Positions 8,908-17,594 are shown, numbered from the stretch's first letter. The stretch is DNA of 64,000 bases from an uncultured Eubacteriales bacterium (GCA_900539725.1 UQDI01000006.1:3910-67909); one strand, 5' to 3'. Made by a program: numbers and translations. The notes: a model not told the origin generated them from the sequence alone.

Positions 8908-11319
8908 ATGAAAGAATATAATCATAAAGATGTCGAAGGCAAATGGCAAAAGATTTGGGCTGAGAATAAAGCGTTTCACGCAGAAAACGATTCAGACAAG
9001 CCAAAATACTTTTTGATGGTAGAGTTCCCATACCCATCAGGAGAGGGCCTACACGTTGGTCACCCAAGGAGTTACACAGCGCTTGATATAGTTGCTAGAA
9101 AGAGAAGACTTGAGGGCTACAACGTTTTGTACCCAATGGGCTGGGACGCTTTTGGTCTACCAACTGAAAATTATGCCATCAAGCACAAAATGAATCCAAA
9201 GGATGTTACTAAGAGAAATGTTGCTCACTTCAAGCATCAATTGACATCACTAGGTCTTTCATTTGACTGGGATAGAGAGATTAATACAACTGATCCAGAA
9301 TATTACAAGTGGACTCAATGGATATTTATTCAACTATTCAAAAAAGGTCTTGCTTATAAGAAGGAAATGAACATTAACTGGTGCCCAAGCTGTAAGATTG
9401 GTCTTGCGAACGAAGAAGTTATTCAAGGCCACTGCGAAAGATGCGGCCACACTGTTGAACACAGAGTTAAAACACAATGGATGCTAGCTATAACTAAGTA
9501 TGCTGACAGACTTATAGATGACCTTGACACAGTTGATTTCATCGATAGAGTTAAGACACAACAAGTTAACTGGATAGGCAGAAGCCACGGTATGGAGCTT
9601 GATTTTGACATAGATGAAGTGGATGATAAGCTAAAAGTTTATACAACTAGACCAGATACCATCTTTGGTGTATCATACATGGTTATCTCACCAGAGCATC
9701 CGCTTATAGAAAAGTATAAAGACAAGATCAAAAATATTGACGAAGTTCATGAATATCAAAATAAGGCAAAATTAAAATCTGATTTTGAAAGAACAGAGCT
9801 TGTTAAAGAAAAGACAGGCGTTAGAATTGATGGCCTAACAGCCATTAACCCTGCTAATGGAGAAAAGATTGCCATCTACGTATCAGACTACGTATTAATG
9901 ACTTATGGTACAGGCGCCATAATGGCGGTACCTGGTCACGATCAAAGGGACTATGACTTTGCAAAAGCTTTTGGCGAAGAGATAAAAGAAGTTATCTCTG
10001 GTGGCGACATTAGTAAAGAAGCTTATACTGATACAGAAAAAGGTACGCTTGTTAACTCAGACTTTTTAAATGGTCTATCAGTTGACGAAGCAAAGAAAAA
10101 GATAATTAAATATTTTGAAGATAAAAAAGTGGGCGTTGTTAAGACAAACTTTAAGCTAAGAGACTGGGTATTCTCGAGACAAAGATATTGGGGAGAGCCT
10201 ATCCCTATGGTATACTGCGAAAAATGCGGTTGGGTTCCACTTAACGAAGAGGATCTGCCATTAACATTACCAGACGTTGAAGCGTACGAACCAACAGATA
10301 CAGGTGAGTCGCCACTAGCTAAGATCGATAGCTTTGTTAACACAACTTGTCCTCATTGCGGCGGACCTGCTAAGAGAGAGACAGACACTATGCCTAACTG
10401 GGCAGGATCAAGCTGGTACTTCTTAAGATATACTGATCCAAAGTGCAGCACTGCACCAGCGTCCATGAACGCACTTAAGTACTGGATGCCAGTTGATTGG
10501 TACAACGGTGGTATGGAGCACACTACACTTCACTTACTTTACTCCAGATTCTGGAACAAGTTCCTATACGATATAGGCGTAGTACCAACAAGCGAACCAT
10601 ATCAAAAGAGAACATCACATGGTATGCTTCTTGCTCAAGACGGCGAAAAGATGAGTAAGTCAAGAGGCAACGTAATAAATACAGATGACATAGTTGAACA
10701 ATATGGCGCAGACACACTAAGAGTTTTCGAAATGTTCATGGGCGACTACGAAAAAGTTGCTATGTGGTCAGAGACAGGTATACAAGGCTCAAGAAAGTTC
10801 CTTGAAAGAGTTTATCGCTTGATGGAGATAGTCAATGACGACGAAAATTATTCTAAAGACTTAGAACAAGACTTCCACATCACTATCAAGAAAGTCTCAG
10901 AAGACTTTGAAAACTTAAAGTTCAACACAGCAGTTGCTAAACTTATGGAACTACTTAACAAGATTACTTCAAAGGGAAGTATCACAAGAAAAGAGCTTAA
11001 GACATATATCACACTTCTATATCCAATCGCACCACACATCACAGAAGAAATCAATGAGATGGTGGGCTTCGATACAGAACTTTATAAATCAACTTGGCCA
11101 AGCTTTGATGAAGAAAAAACTATCATCAAAACTATAGAGATACCAGTTCAATTCAACGGCAAGGTTAGATACACAGTTGAGATCGATAGAGATGCAAGCG
11201 AAGACGAAGTAAAAGAAAAAGTTTATGCACACGAACTTTTTGAAAAGTCAAAGCAAGGCAAGAACATCGTTAAGGAAATATATGTTAAGAATAAAATATT
11301 TACAGTAGTAATCAAATAG
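8908..11319 (+). CDS. leuS: Leucyl-tRNA synthetase
   Basis: An 803-residue class I aminoacyl-tRNA synthetase, normal bacterial length. The HIGH-type motif is in FPYPSGEGLHVGHPRSY and the KMSKS motif in GEKMSKSRGN. Zinc-binding Cys pairs are visible (WCPSCKIGLANEEVIQGHCERCG, and CEKCGW with CPHCGG). The editing (CP1) domain lies near 230-410, with TTRPDTIFGVSYMVISPEHP and GTGAIMAVPGHDQRDYDFA. The anticodon-binding domain is C-terminal. No T-box precedes it. The gene ends at a strong terminator. Confidence 0.96.
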   Translation: MKEYNHKDVEGKWQKIWAENKAFHAENDSDKPKYFLMVEFPYPSGEGLHVGHPRSYTALDIVARKRRLEGYNVLYPMGWDAFGLPTENYAIKHKMNPKDVTKRNVAHFKHQLTSLGLSFDWDREINTTDPEYYKWTQWIFIQLFKKGLAYKKEMNINWCPSCKIGLANEEVIQGHCERCGHTVEHRVKTQWMLAITKYADRLIDDLDTVDFIDRVKTQQVNWIGRSHGMELDFDIDEVDDKLKVYTTRPDTIFGVSYMVISPEHPLIEKYKDKIKNIDEVHEYQNKAKLKSDFERTELVKEKTGVRIDGLTAINPANGEKIAIYVSDYVLMTYGTGAIMAVPGHDQRDYDFAKAFGEEIKEVISGGDISKEAYTDTEKGTLVNSDFLNGLSVDEAKKKIIKYFEDKKVGVVKTNFKLRDWVFSRQRYWGEPIPMVYCEKCGWVPLNEEDLPLTLPDVEAYEPTDTGESPLAKIDSFVNTTCPHCGGPAKRETDTMPNWAGSSWYFLRYTDPKCSTAPASMNALKYWMPVDWYNGGMEHTTLHLLYSRFWNKFLYDIGVVPTSEPYQKRTSHGMLLAQDGEKMSKSRGNVINTDDIVEQYGADTLRVFEMFMGDYEKVAMWSETGIQGSRKFLERVYRLMEIVNDDENYSKDLEQDFHITIKKVSEDFENLKFNTAVAKLMELLNKITSKGSITRKELKTYITLLYPIAPHITEEINEMVGFDTELYKSTWPSFDEEKTIIKTIEIPVQFNGKVRYTVEIDRDASEDEVKEKVYAHELFEKSKQGKNIVKEIYVKNKIFTVVIK

Positions 11320-11324
11320 TTTAT

Positions 11325-11358
11325 AAAGAAAGATCTATAGGGGTCTTTCTTTTTTTTT
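11325..11358 (+). terminator. Rho-independent terminator after leuS
   Basis: AAAGAAAGATC (11325-11335) pairs with GGTCTTTCTTT (11342-11352), including one G-U pair, and runs into a T tract ending at 11358. Confidence 0.9.
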
Positions 11359-11386
11359 GCGCAAATATTTCTAAATGTGATATAAT
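11357..11386 (+). promoter_or_regulatory. Extended -10 promoter of the membrane-anchored unknown gene
   Basis: TGATATAAT with TATAAT at 11381-11386 is an extended -10. A weak TTGCGC lies 18 bases upstream (11357-11362). The ATG follows about 25 bases later with an AGGAGG site. Confidence 0.55.
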
Positions 11387-11411
11387 TATCTTAAGTAAGG
11401 AGGCGTTCAAT

Positions 11412-12440
11412 ATGAAAAAGAAAACAATAATAATTATAATCATATTGGCAGTAATCTTTTTTATTAGATTTGGAGTACTTAGCTTTCCATATACACGTGA
11501 TGTGAAAGCCTTAGTATATAGAGATGGTAAGTGGAGCGAATCAACTTTGCGTATGGATTTAACATACAATCATAAATTCTTTACCTCTGATGAATTCACT
11601 GGCAGCATCTACCTTGATGACGTCGATATAATGAAGTATTGGAAGGATTATTCAAGAGTTAGCTCATCGACTAAGAGTGGCGCTTGGAACGTTAAAGAAC
11701 TTGTATATAATGTCAAGAACAGCTTCGTTGATGGTGAGTATCAAAACTCAGTCTTTAGTAAAAACTATGTAAATACCATAGGAAAGATTTATTATAAAGA
11801 CTTTCTTAAGTCCATAGTGATAACAGTTAATGATTACACGCTTGAGAGGAAAGATGGTATTAATTATGTAGATACAAGTGAGATGAAGCCTGTTATAATT
11901 GCGGCAGGCAATGTGAGTTTAGATGATATTAAGAAAATTAAAGAGCACGATATAGTTTTAGATAACGTCGATAGAGATGCGATTGATGATATCAGTATAA
12001 AAAATAATATTCAGATGCCTATATTTAAAATTGATTTGACAAATTGGAATGAAGGTAAAGAATATGCCCTTGAGGAAGAATATAAAGACTTTCTTTGGAA
12101 AGCGCCAAGCTCATTCGTCTCCGATGAAGACTTTAATAAAGCTTTTGATGAAGTAGATGATGAAGAGTACATCAAAGAAAAGATTGCAGAGCTTGAAAAC
12201 TTTAAGTCAGGCTTTATTACTGAAGTTAAAGTTAATAAAAAGTCAGCACACAAAGAAGATGATATGATACTTACAGAAGTCACTTATGATATTGAAGATG
12301 GCAGATTATACTCCGTTCTACTTATGAATAGAGGCGATAGTGACAAGGGCTATGGTGTTCAAAGCGTTTACACCATAAAGATAGATGGAGACGGCAAGCA
12401 AGAATTTATTTCAGATAAGCTAGGGATATTTAGTAATTAG
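11412..12440 (+). CDS. Membrane-anchored protein of unknown function
   Basis: 342 residues, not recognised. The N-terminus is KKKT followed by about 16 Ile/Leu/Val/Phe residues, a single membrane anchor or uncleaved signal, so the bulk should face outside. The soluble part has alternating beta-like segments (FTGSIYLDDVDIMKYW, SIVITVNDYTLERKDGINYVDTSEMKPVI) and an acidic middle (EVDDEEYIKEKIAELENF). It ends with GDGKQEFISDKLGIFSN. It sits between two nearly identical terminators with its own promoter and is therefore monocistronic. The strong T/D/E/K composition fits an extracytoplasmic protein. Confidence 0.8.
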   Translation: MKKKTIIIIIILAVIFFIRFGVLSFPYTRDVKALVYRDGKWSESTLRMDLTYNHKFFTSDEFTGSIYLDDVDIMKYWKDYSRVSSSTKSGAWNVKELVYNVKNSFVDGEYQNSVFSKNYVNTIGKIYYKDFLKSIVITVNDYTLERKDGINYVDTSEMKPVIIAAGNVSLDDIKKIKEHDIVLDNVDRDAIDDISIKNNIQMPIFKIDLTNWNEGKEYALEEEYKDFLWKAPSSFVSDEDFNKAFDEVDDEEYIKEKIAELENFKSGFITEVKVNKKSAHKEDDMILTEVTYDIEDGRLYSVLLMNRGDSDKGYGVQSVYTIKIDGDGKQEFISDKLGIFSN

Positions 12441-12450
12441 TATTGATATG

Positions 12451-12484
12451 AAGAAAGATCTATTAACTTAGGTCTTTCTTTTTT
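12451..12484 (+). terminator. Rho-independent terminator
   Basis: AAGAAAGATCTA (12451-12462) pairs with TAGGTCTTTCTT (12469-12480) with one G-U pair, and is followed by T residues. The stem is nearly the same as that of the leuS terminator. Confidence 0.9.
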
Positions 12485-12485
12485 C

Positions 12486-12514
12486 TTGACAAAAACTGCC
12501 ATTACCATTACAAT
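12486..12514 (+). promoter_or_regulatory. Sigma-A promoter of the selenoprotein gene
   Basis: TTGACA (12486-12491), 17 bases, TACAAT (12509-12514), about 44 bases before the start codon. Confidence 0.75.
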
Positions 12515-12557
12515 TAATGTAAGGTGAATCGTAAAAATATGTGTAAAGGAGAATTAT

Positions 12558-12842
12558 ATGAGTAAAATACAAAAGAAAATAGTTTTTGGGAGCTCCATGT
12601 GACCAGGATGTGGACCATTCAAGGCTTTGATGGAGGAATCAGGGGTACGTTTCTTGTACCTAGACATAACAGAAAATCTTGCTAACATGAAAAAATTCTT
12701 AAAGGCAAGAGACACAATGAGCGAATTTGACGGAGCAAAGAGCGCTGGCAATATCGGCATACCAGCTCTTATACTTGGTGACAACGAAAGAGCCATCTTG
12801 GATATAGATGAGCTTAAGGAATATCTAGACAGTTTAAAATAA
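12558..12842 (+). CDS. Glutaredoxin/thioredoxin-fold selenoprotein with UGA-encoded Sec (UPGC active site)
   Basis: Read from ATG 12558 (AAGGAG upstream), the frame meets TGA at 12600-12602 and then stays open to TAA at 12840-12842, giving 94 residues with codon 15 as UGA. The context is KKIVFGSSM-U-PGC-GPFKALMEESGV, exactly where thiol redox proteins carry CxxC after a beta strand. IGIPALILGDNERAIL supplies the cis-Pro loop of the thioredoxin fold. A hairpin with GG at the loop start lies 12 bases after the UGA (separate entry). This indicates a Sec-containing glutaredoxin-like oxidoreductase with redox pair Sec15/Cys18. The alternative, a pseudogene with a nonsense mutation at a catalytic Cys codon, is less likely given the promoter, the intact frame and the hairpin. 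It requires selA/selB/selC/selD elsewhere. Confidence 0.85.
12615..12633 (+). promoter_or_regulatory. bSECIS-like hairpin for Sec insertion
   Basis: CCATTCAA (12615-12622) pairs with TTGATGG (12627-12633): 7 bp with one bulged U and loop GGCU (12623-12626). The apical G pair lies about 20 bases after the UGA. Bacterial SECIS elements typically have a short loop with G in the first positions and often a bulged U, so this fits. Confidence 0.65.
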
Positions 12843-12848
12843 TTACAT

Positions 12849-12870
12849 GGGCCTTGTTAATGCAAGGCTC
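12849..12870 (+). terminator. Weak terminator-like hairpin
   Basis: GGGCCTTG (12849-12856) pairs with CAAGGCTC (12863-12870), including one G-U pair. Only a poor T stretch follows, so termination is probably partial. Confidence 0.5.
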
Positions 12871-12873
12871 TAC

Positions 12874-12901
12874 TTGCATATAAAGCGTTTAAAAAGATAA
12901 T
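12874..12901 (+). promoter_or_regulatory. Possible promoter of the two-component operon
   Basis: TTGCAT (12874-12879), 16 bases, GATAAT (12896-12901). The response-regulator start follows 30 bases later behind GAGGTGAT. Confidence 0.45.
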
Positions 12902-12931
12902 TATCGGGTAAAAATTGATAGAGGTGATGAT

Positions 12932-13609
12932 ATGGCTACTATACTTATAGCTGATGACGATGAAAATATAAGAAACGTGCTTAAGGAGTACTCCGTCATT
13001 AATGGCTATGATGTGATCGAGGCAGTTGATGGCATCGACGCTCTTAACAAAGTTAATAATAACGATATAGACCTTATCATCTTAGATATAATGATGCCAA
13101 AGCTTGATGGCTTCTCGGCTTACAAGAGGATTAAGGAAGTAAAGGACGTGCCAGTTCTTGTTCTTAGCGCAAAAGGCGAGGAGTATGACAAGCTTTATGG
13201 CTTTGAGATAGGTATTGATGATTACGTTGTAAAACCATTTAGCCCGCGTGAAGTTATGGCTAGGGTTAAGGCGATACTTGCAAGGCACGTTAGCGATGCA
13301 AAAGCAAATGTTTATCATAATGGCAGCTTAAAAATAGATTTTGATGCGAGAGAAGCTTATATTAATGACAAAAAATTGGATTTAACTCCAAAAGAGTATG
13401 AGCTACTTGTTTATCTAGCTCAAAACGAGGGCATTGCTCTATCGCGTGAGACCATACTTGAAAATGTTTGGGGCTACGATTTCTTCGGGGACAATAGGAC
13501 TGTTGACACACACATCAAGATGCTTAGGAACTCACTTGGCTCTGAGAAAGAGATAATCAGCACAGTTCGCGGCTATGGATATAAGCTGGAGAAAAAAGAT
13601 GAAGAATAA
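12932..13609 (+). CDS. OmpR/PhoB-family response regulator
   Basis: 225 residues. The receiver domain (1-118) has the acidic pocket DDDEN, phospho-acceptor Asp52 in LIILDIMMP, the Ser/Thr switch in VLSAKG and Lys in VVKPFSPRE. The C-terminal winged-helix DNA-binding domain (about 130-222) carries LTPKEYELLVYLAQNEG, VWGYDFFGDNRTVDTHIKMLRNSL and STVRGYGYKLE. It is a transcription factor controlled by the kinase encoded immediately downstream, whose start codon lies inside this gene. The target genes are unknown; an unknown protein and the cobalamin genes follow on the same strand. Confidence 0.96.
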   Translation: MATILIADDDENIRNVLKEYSVINGYDVIEAVDGIDALNKVNNNDIDLIILDIMMPKLDGFSAYKRIKEVKDVPVLVLSAKGEEYDKLYGFEIGIDDYVVKPFSPREVMARVKAILARHVSDAKANVYHNGSLKIDFDAREAYINDKKLDLTPKEYELLVYLAQNEGIALSRETILENVWGYDFFGDNRTVDTHIKMLRNSLGSEKEIISTVRGYGYKLEKKDEE

Positions 13610-14948
13610 ATCACTATTCACAAAGTTAATCAGCTACTTTTTGATATTCACAATACTGATACTATCAACAATGTGGCTATTTAATATAGTTTTCTTCAAA
13701 GAGATATACACGCAAAAGAAGAGGGAGCTCATTCAAAACACTGAAAAAGAAATTTCTTCTTATTCAGGAACTGATCTCGTCTCGTATTTAAATAGTGTTG
13801 CGAGCAAAACAAGGCTTGGCATAATTATTTTTGATGATAATGGCCTAGTTTTGTACCCAAATTATTTACTTGAGCTTGATAAGGAAGACCTAGATTTCGT
13901 TAAAAGCAATGAAGATAGCGTAGACTATATCAAAAAGCATGACGATAGAGAGTACCTTGTATTTTTAAAGAGATACGAAACAGTTAACGCAAAACTATAT
14001 ATGAAGCTGATTGACAATCTTGATGAAGATGGCTCAGTAAAAAAGATGCTAAAGGAAGAACTTTTATACATAAGTCTCGTGGCAATAGTTTTGGCTCTTG
14101 CTCTTTCATATTTTTTGGCAAAGAAACTTACTAAGCCAATCAAAAATCTTTCGGAAGCGTCCAAATTTTTAGGAACAAAGAGTTTTTTCTTAGAAGAAGA
14201 GGGCGGCTACGAAGAGATTGAGGAGTTAAAGAAGAGCCTTGAGAGCGCAAACGCAGATTTAAAGAGGACTATGGACTTTCGTGAGAATATCATTGCCAAT
14301 GTATCGCATGACTTCAAAACGCCTCTAAGCGTGATTAAGTCTTATGCAGAGATGATTAAGGATATAACTGGTGATAATAAAGAAAAGAGTGAAGATAATC
14401 TTGACACCATCATCACAGAGGCAGATAGATTAAACGGCATGATTAATGAGATGCTTGAAGCGTCAAAGAACGCGAGCGCCCTTGGTGAACTTAATTTAGA
14501 ACGAATTTCGCTCGAAGCCATTTCAAAGGAGATTATAGATAAATTAAATACAGCTGAAAGTAGAGAAAGAATTAAATTAGACGTAAGTGGCTCTACCATG
14601 GTCATGGCTGATGAGAAGAAGATTAGAAGCGTTATATACAATTACTTGTCAAACGCTATAAATTACTCACCAGAGGATGAAGATGTTCTTGTAAGGATCA
14701 CAGAAGAGGACGGCGGTGTTAGATACGAGGTTATTGACCACGGCACGGGCATAAAGGAAGAGGACATCAAGAGGGTTTGGGACCGCTACTACATCTCGAG
14801 CGCGAACCATGAGCTTAAAAAGTACGCGACAGGACTTGGCCTATACATTGCGCGCGAAGTGCTTTTGCTTCACAAGGCAGAGTTTGGCGTAGAGAGCAGT
14901 TACGGAAAAGGATCGAATTTTTATTTTGTATTAAAAAAGGGAGTGTAG
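13599..14948 (+). CDS. Sensor histidine kinase
   Basis: 449 residues from ATG 13599, which has GGAGAAAAA upstream and overlaps the regulator gene by 11 bases. An in-frame ATG at 13575 lacks a comparable site. Two membrane helices (about 7-30 and 140-162) enclose an extracytoplasmic sensor of roughly 110 residues. A HAMP-like segment (LTKPIKNLSEASKFLG) leads to HisKA with phospho-acceptor His237 in NVSHDFKTPLSVIKSYAEM. The ATPase domain has N-box YNYLSNAINYSP, G1 VIDHGTGIKEED and G2 TGLGLYIAREV. It phosphorylates the preceding regulator in response to an unidentified envelope signal. Confidence 0.95.
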   Translation: MKNKSLFTKLISYFLIFTILILSTMWLFNIVFFKEIYTQKKRELIQNTEKEISSYSGTDLVSYLNSVASKTRLGIIIFDDNGLVLYPNYLLELDKEDLDFVKSNEDSVDYIKKHDDREYLVFLKRYETVNAKLYMKLIDNLDEDGSVKKMLKEELLYISLVAIVLALALSYFLAKKLTKPIKNLSEASKFLGTKSFFLEEEGGYEEIEELKKSLESANADLKRTMDFRENIIANVSHDFKTPLSVIKSYAEMIKDITGDNKEKSEDNLDTIITEADRLNGMINEMLEASKNASALGELNLERISLEAISKEIIDKLNTAESRERIKLDVSGSTMVMADEKKIRSVIYNYLSNAINYSPEDEDVLVRITEEDGGVRYEVIDHGTGIKEEDIKRVWDRYYISSANHELKKYATGLGLYIAREVLLLHKAEFGVESSYGKGSNFYFVLKKGV

Positions 14949-14950
14949 AT

Positions 14951-15358
14951 ATGAATTTTGATTTTTTAAAAGACATGAACATTGGTAATTTCAATAAGGA
15001 TGAGGCCATGAATAAGATTGAAGGCATCGGTGAAGCCATCAAAACAAATACTGATTTAGCGAAATACCAAGACCTATTGAATGACTTTTTGGATCTTGCT
15101 AAAGACTATTACAATGGCAAGTACAAAGGCATTGACAATAAGAACTTAGTATTTATCATTTCAGGTCTACTTATAGTTTTGTATCCAAATTCATTTAAGA
15201 AAAATGCATTCTTCACTATAGCTTCGAAAATATTTGGCGTTTCAATACTAATTAAGTCTATAAGCGAAGAAGTGGCTAAATATAGAGAGTGGAAGAAAAA
15301 TTTAATTGCGATTGAAACTGATTTAGGAACTATAGAATACAATAACGAGGAATTTTAA
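14951..15358 (+). CDS. Hypothetical protein
   Basis: 135 residues, not recognised. It starts 3 bases after the kinase stop and ends directly before the cbiP-like gene, so it is in the same operon. The first half is polar and helical (DEAMNKIEGIGEAIKTNTDLAKYQDLLNDFLDLAKDYY). The middle has one hydrophobic stretch (NLVFIISGLLIVLYPNSF) that could be a membrane helix, followed by an amphipathic segment and an acidic tail. It may be a small accessory protein of the two-component system or of envelope assembly; nothing more can be supported. Confidence 0.7.
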   Translation: MNFDFLKDMNIGNFNKDEAMNKIEGIGEAIKTNTDLAKYQDLLNDFLDLAKDYYNGKYKGIDNKNLVFIISGLLIVLYPNSFKKNAFFTIASKIFGVSILIKSISEEVAKYREWKKNLIAIETDLGTIEYNNEEF

Positions 15359-16198
15359 ATGGCAAAGATAATGATATATGGAACGACATCATCTGCAGGC
15401 AAATCAACGATAGCGACTGCTATGTGCCGCTACTACAGGGACAAGGGCTACAAGGTATGTCCGTTCAAATCGCAAAACATGTCGAGAAACTCATTTAAGC
15501 TTCAAGACGGAAAACTTATTAGTAACGCTCAAGCGATACAAGCCTACGCCGCTGGTATCAAGGCGGACGAGTACATGAACCCGATACTTCTAGTGCCATC
15601 GTCAGATACAGGTAGCGACGTCTATGTACTTGGTAAATTATATAAGCACATGAATACTAAGGAGTATTACTCGATTAAGAAAGAGCTAAAGGCGAAGGTA
15701 AAAGATGTATTTGAAGAGCTTGAGAAGAAATATGACGTGATGATTATAGAAGGAGCTGGCTCACCAGCTGAGATAAATTTACTTGAGGATGACTTTGTAA
15801 ATACTGGCATGGCTGAACTTGCTGACACAAATGCCATCATTGTCGCTGATATAGACAAGGGCGGCGTCTTTGCTTCAATATATGGCACATATATGATACT
15901 TGACGAAAAAGATAGAGCGAGGATAAAGGGCTACATCATCAACAAGTTTAGGGGCGATGCGAGCCTACTTGATGAGGGCATCAAAAAGCTTCACGAGCTA
16001 ACTGGACTTGATTGCCTTGGCATAGTGCCATATACAAAGCTTGAGATAGCGGACGAAGACTCGCTTCATGACTACGAAAAGGCCGTCAACGCTCACATGG
16101 CAGAGCACGACGCGATGAATAATGAGATCGATAGACTAGCTGAAGTATTTGAAGAAGCTATCGACATAAATAAATTAAATGCAATACTTGGTTTATAA
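15359..16198 (+). CDS. cbiP: CbiP/CobQ-like cobyric acid synthase lacking the glutaminase domain
   Basis: 279 residues against about 490-510 for the family. The dethiobiotin-synthetase-like ATPase half is complete: P-loop GTTSSAGKST, KSQNMSRNSF, IIEGAGSPAEINL, DIDKGGVFASIYG, YIINKFRGD and GIVPY. Normally a type I GATase domain with catalytic Cys and His follows. Here the sequence jumps from about residue 235 directly to NEIDRLAEVFEEAIDINKLNAILGL, which resembles the far C-terminal helix of full-length CbiP. The domain therefore seems excised internally rather than cut off. The enzyme could amidate with free ammonia. It overlaps cbiB by 20 bases and has no frameshift remnants. Confidence 0.85.
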   Translation: MAKIMIYGTTSSAGKSTIATAMCRYYRDKGYKVCPFKSQNMSRNSFKLQDGKLISNAQAIQAYAAGIKADEYMNPILLVPSSDTGSDVYVLGKLYKHMNTKEYYSIKKELKAKVKDVFEELEKKYDVMIIEGAGSPAEINLLEDDFVNTGMAELADTNAIIVADIDKGGVFASIYGTYMILDEKDRARIKGYIINKFRGDASLLDEGIKKLHELTGLDCLGIVPYTKLEIADEDSLHDYEKAVNAHMAEHDAMNNEIDRLAEVFEEAIDINKLNAILGL

Positions 16199-17138
16199 AC
16201 TCATCGCCATACTTATAGGCGTTGCGCTTGATTTGATCTTAGGGGACCCATATAACTTTTTTCATCCAGTAAAAGTTATGGGTAATGTCATTAGCTATGA
16301 AGAAAAATTAATTCGAAGGACAGGGGTGAGAGGCGGCTTTATGAAAGTGCTTGGCTTAGTAGCAGTGCTATTCAATATGAGCCTTGCTTTTTTATTCGGC
16401 TATTTGGCAATAATATTATTTAAGATCAATAAATATTTGTATCTAATCTACACTTCATACATGGTCTACGTCTGCCTTGCAGCACGCTCACTTCATTTTG
16501 AAGCAGATATGGTAGTAAAAGAGTTGGGCCATTCGCTAGAGAGAGGACGTAAGAGGCTCTCCTACATAGTTGGCCGTGACACAGGTGAACTAAGCGAAGA
16601 AGAGATACTTAAGGCGACTATAGAGACAGTCGCTGAAAATACTTCAGATGGCGTTATCGCGCCGCTTATCTATATCGCGATATATACACCACTTGGACTT
16701 GTGTATAAATTTATCAATACCATGGACTCGATGTGGGGCTACAAGAATGAAAAATATGGTGATCTTGGTTTTTTCGCAGCAAAGATAGATGACCTGGTCA
16801 ATCTAGTGCCAGCAAGATTAAGCGCGATTCTAATACTAATCACGAACATCTTTAACAAAAATATTCTCTACGCGTGCAAAACATTTTTTAAGTATAGATA
16901 TGCACACGCAAGTCCAAATAGCGCCTTCCTAGAAGCTCCCATAGCAGGACTTTTAAAAATTCGCTTAGGCGGACCACATAAATATTTTTCCAAAATTGTA
17001 GATAAACCATATATTGGCGACATAGATGGCGAAGTTAATAGTCGTGGCGTTTACTTCACCATAAAAGCGATGTATAAGGCACTTGCCTTATTAGTCATAG
17101 CAATCGCAGCTATATATTTAAAATTAATAATAAAATAA
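16179..17138 (+). CDS. cbiB: Adenosylcobinamide-phosphate synthase CbiB
   Basis: A 319-residue polytopic membrane enzyme that attaches aminopropanol phosphate to adenosylcobyric acid. The N-terminal helix ends in DLILGDPYNFFHPVKVMG, the family signature. GRDTGELSEEEILKATIETVAENTSDGVIAPL, NTMDSMWGYKNEKYGDLGFFAAKIDD and ASPNSAFLEAPIAGLLKIRLGGP are all conserved CbiB blocks. The start codon lies inside the preceding amidotransferase gene. A rho-independent terminator follows immediately, so this closes the first cobalamin transcription unit. Confidence 0.94.
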   Translation: MQYLVYKLIAILIGVALDLILGDPYNFFHPVKVMGNVISYEEKLIRRTGVRGGFMKVLGLVAVLFNMSLAFLFGYLAIILFKINKYLYLIYTSYMVYVCLAARSLHFEADMVVKELGHSLERGRKRLSYIVGRDTGELSEEEILKATIETVAENTSDGVIAPLIYIAIYTPLGLVYKFINTMDSMWGYKNEKYGDLGFFAAKIDDLVNLVPARLSAILILITNIFNKNILYACKTFFKYRYAHASPNSAFLEAPIAGLLKIRLGGPHKYFSKIVDKPYIGDIDGEVNSRGVYFTIKAMYKALALLVIAIAAIYLKLIIK

Positions 17139-17187
17139 AAAAATGCACTTATGTCAAAACAATCGTTTTACATCTGTGCATTTTTTT
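17138..17187 (+). terminator. Rho-independent terminator after cbiB
   Basis: AAAAAATGCAC (17138-17148) pairs with GTGCATTTTTT (17176-17186). The T run doubles as the terminator tail. The A/T symmetry would also let it work from the other side. Confidence 0.85.
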
Positions 17188-17308
17188 GTAAGCTAAATTT
17201 TTAGGAAATTATTTTTTGAAAAGTATGGTGATATTATACAGTTCTTGATAAGCTCTGTCCGTGTTTCAAATCACGAAAAAGAAAATTAATAAATATTTTT
17301 TAATTCAC

Positions 17309-17337
17309 TTGAAAAATATTTACATATATGATATCAT
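17309..17337 (+). promoter_or_regulatory. Promoter of the riboswitch-controlled cobalamin operon
   Basis: TTGAAA (17309-17314), 17 bases, TATCAT (17332-17337), placed just before the riboswitch core. The 120 bases between the cbiB terminator and this promoter show nothing I can name. Confidence 0.65.
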
Positions 17338-17351
17338 ATAGATGTAATTTT

Positions 17352-17535
17352 TGAATGTTTAATAAGGGAACTTGGTGTAAGTCCAAGACAGCCCCCGCTA
17401 CTGTAATTAGTGACGAGTCTAAGTATGCCACTGGGAAACTGGGAAGGTTTAGACAAGGTTGAGCTATAAGTCAGGATATCTTAAGAACGTTCGTATAAAG
17501 TTACTTCTTCGGTGGGAAGGAAAAACTTACTCAAT
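17352..17535 (+). promoter_or_regulatory. Cobalamin (AdoCbl) riboswitch
   Basis: Hallmarks in order: GGGAACTTGGTGTAAGTCC (17366 onward), the GCCCCCGCTACTGTAA core, GCCACTGGGAAACTGGGAAGG and the B12 box AAGTCAGGATA near 17468-17478. A downstream CTTCGGTGGGAAGG arm lies near 17512. This layout is characteristic of the cobalamin riboswitch, which binds adenosylcobalamin and lowers expression of synthesis or uptake genes. A terminator lies 15 bases further on, so control is probably by premature termination. It governs the cbiK-cbiL to cobS operon. Confidence 0.92.
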
Positions 17536-17550
17536 ATGTATGTTTTATAT

Positions 17551-17578
17551 CCTTGATACCCCTATTCAAGGATTTTTT
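17551..17578 (+). terminator. Riboswitch-controlled intrinsic terminator
   Basis: CCTTGA (17551-17556) pairs with TCAAGG (17566-17571) and is followed by ATTTTTT. Its position between the aptamer and the first gene suggests it is the expression platform. Confidence 0.8.
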
Positions 17579-17594
17579 GTTCCAAAAAACCGGC

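Noticed and set aside
12558..12626. Nonsense-mutated pseudogene at 12600
   Set aside because: The stop is UGA precisely at the redox-active first Cys position, the frame is intact on both sides and a bSECIS-like hairpin follows; selenocysteine explains it better.
16179..16198. CbiP shortened by a frameshift near its end
   Set aside because: No GATase-like sequence occurs in any frame downstream; cbiB starts within the gene, and the C-terminal helix of the family is preserved.
17189..17308. Further RNA element between the cbiB terminator and the riboswitch promoter
   Set aside because: AT-rich sequence without convincing stems, promoter boxes or open frame.
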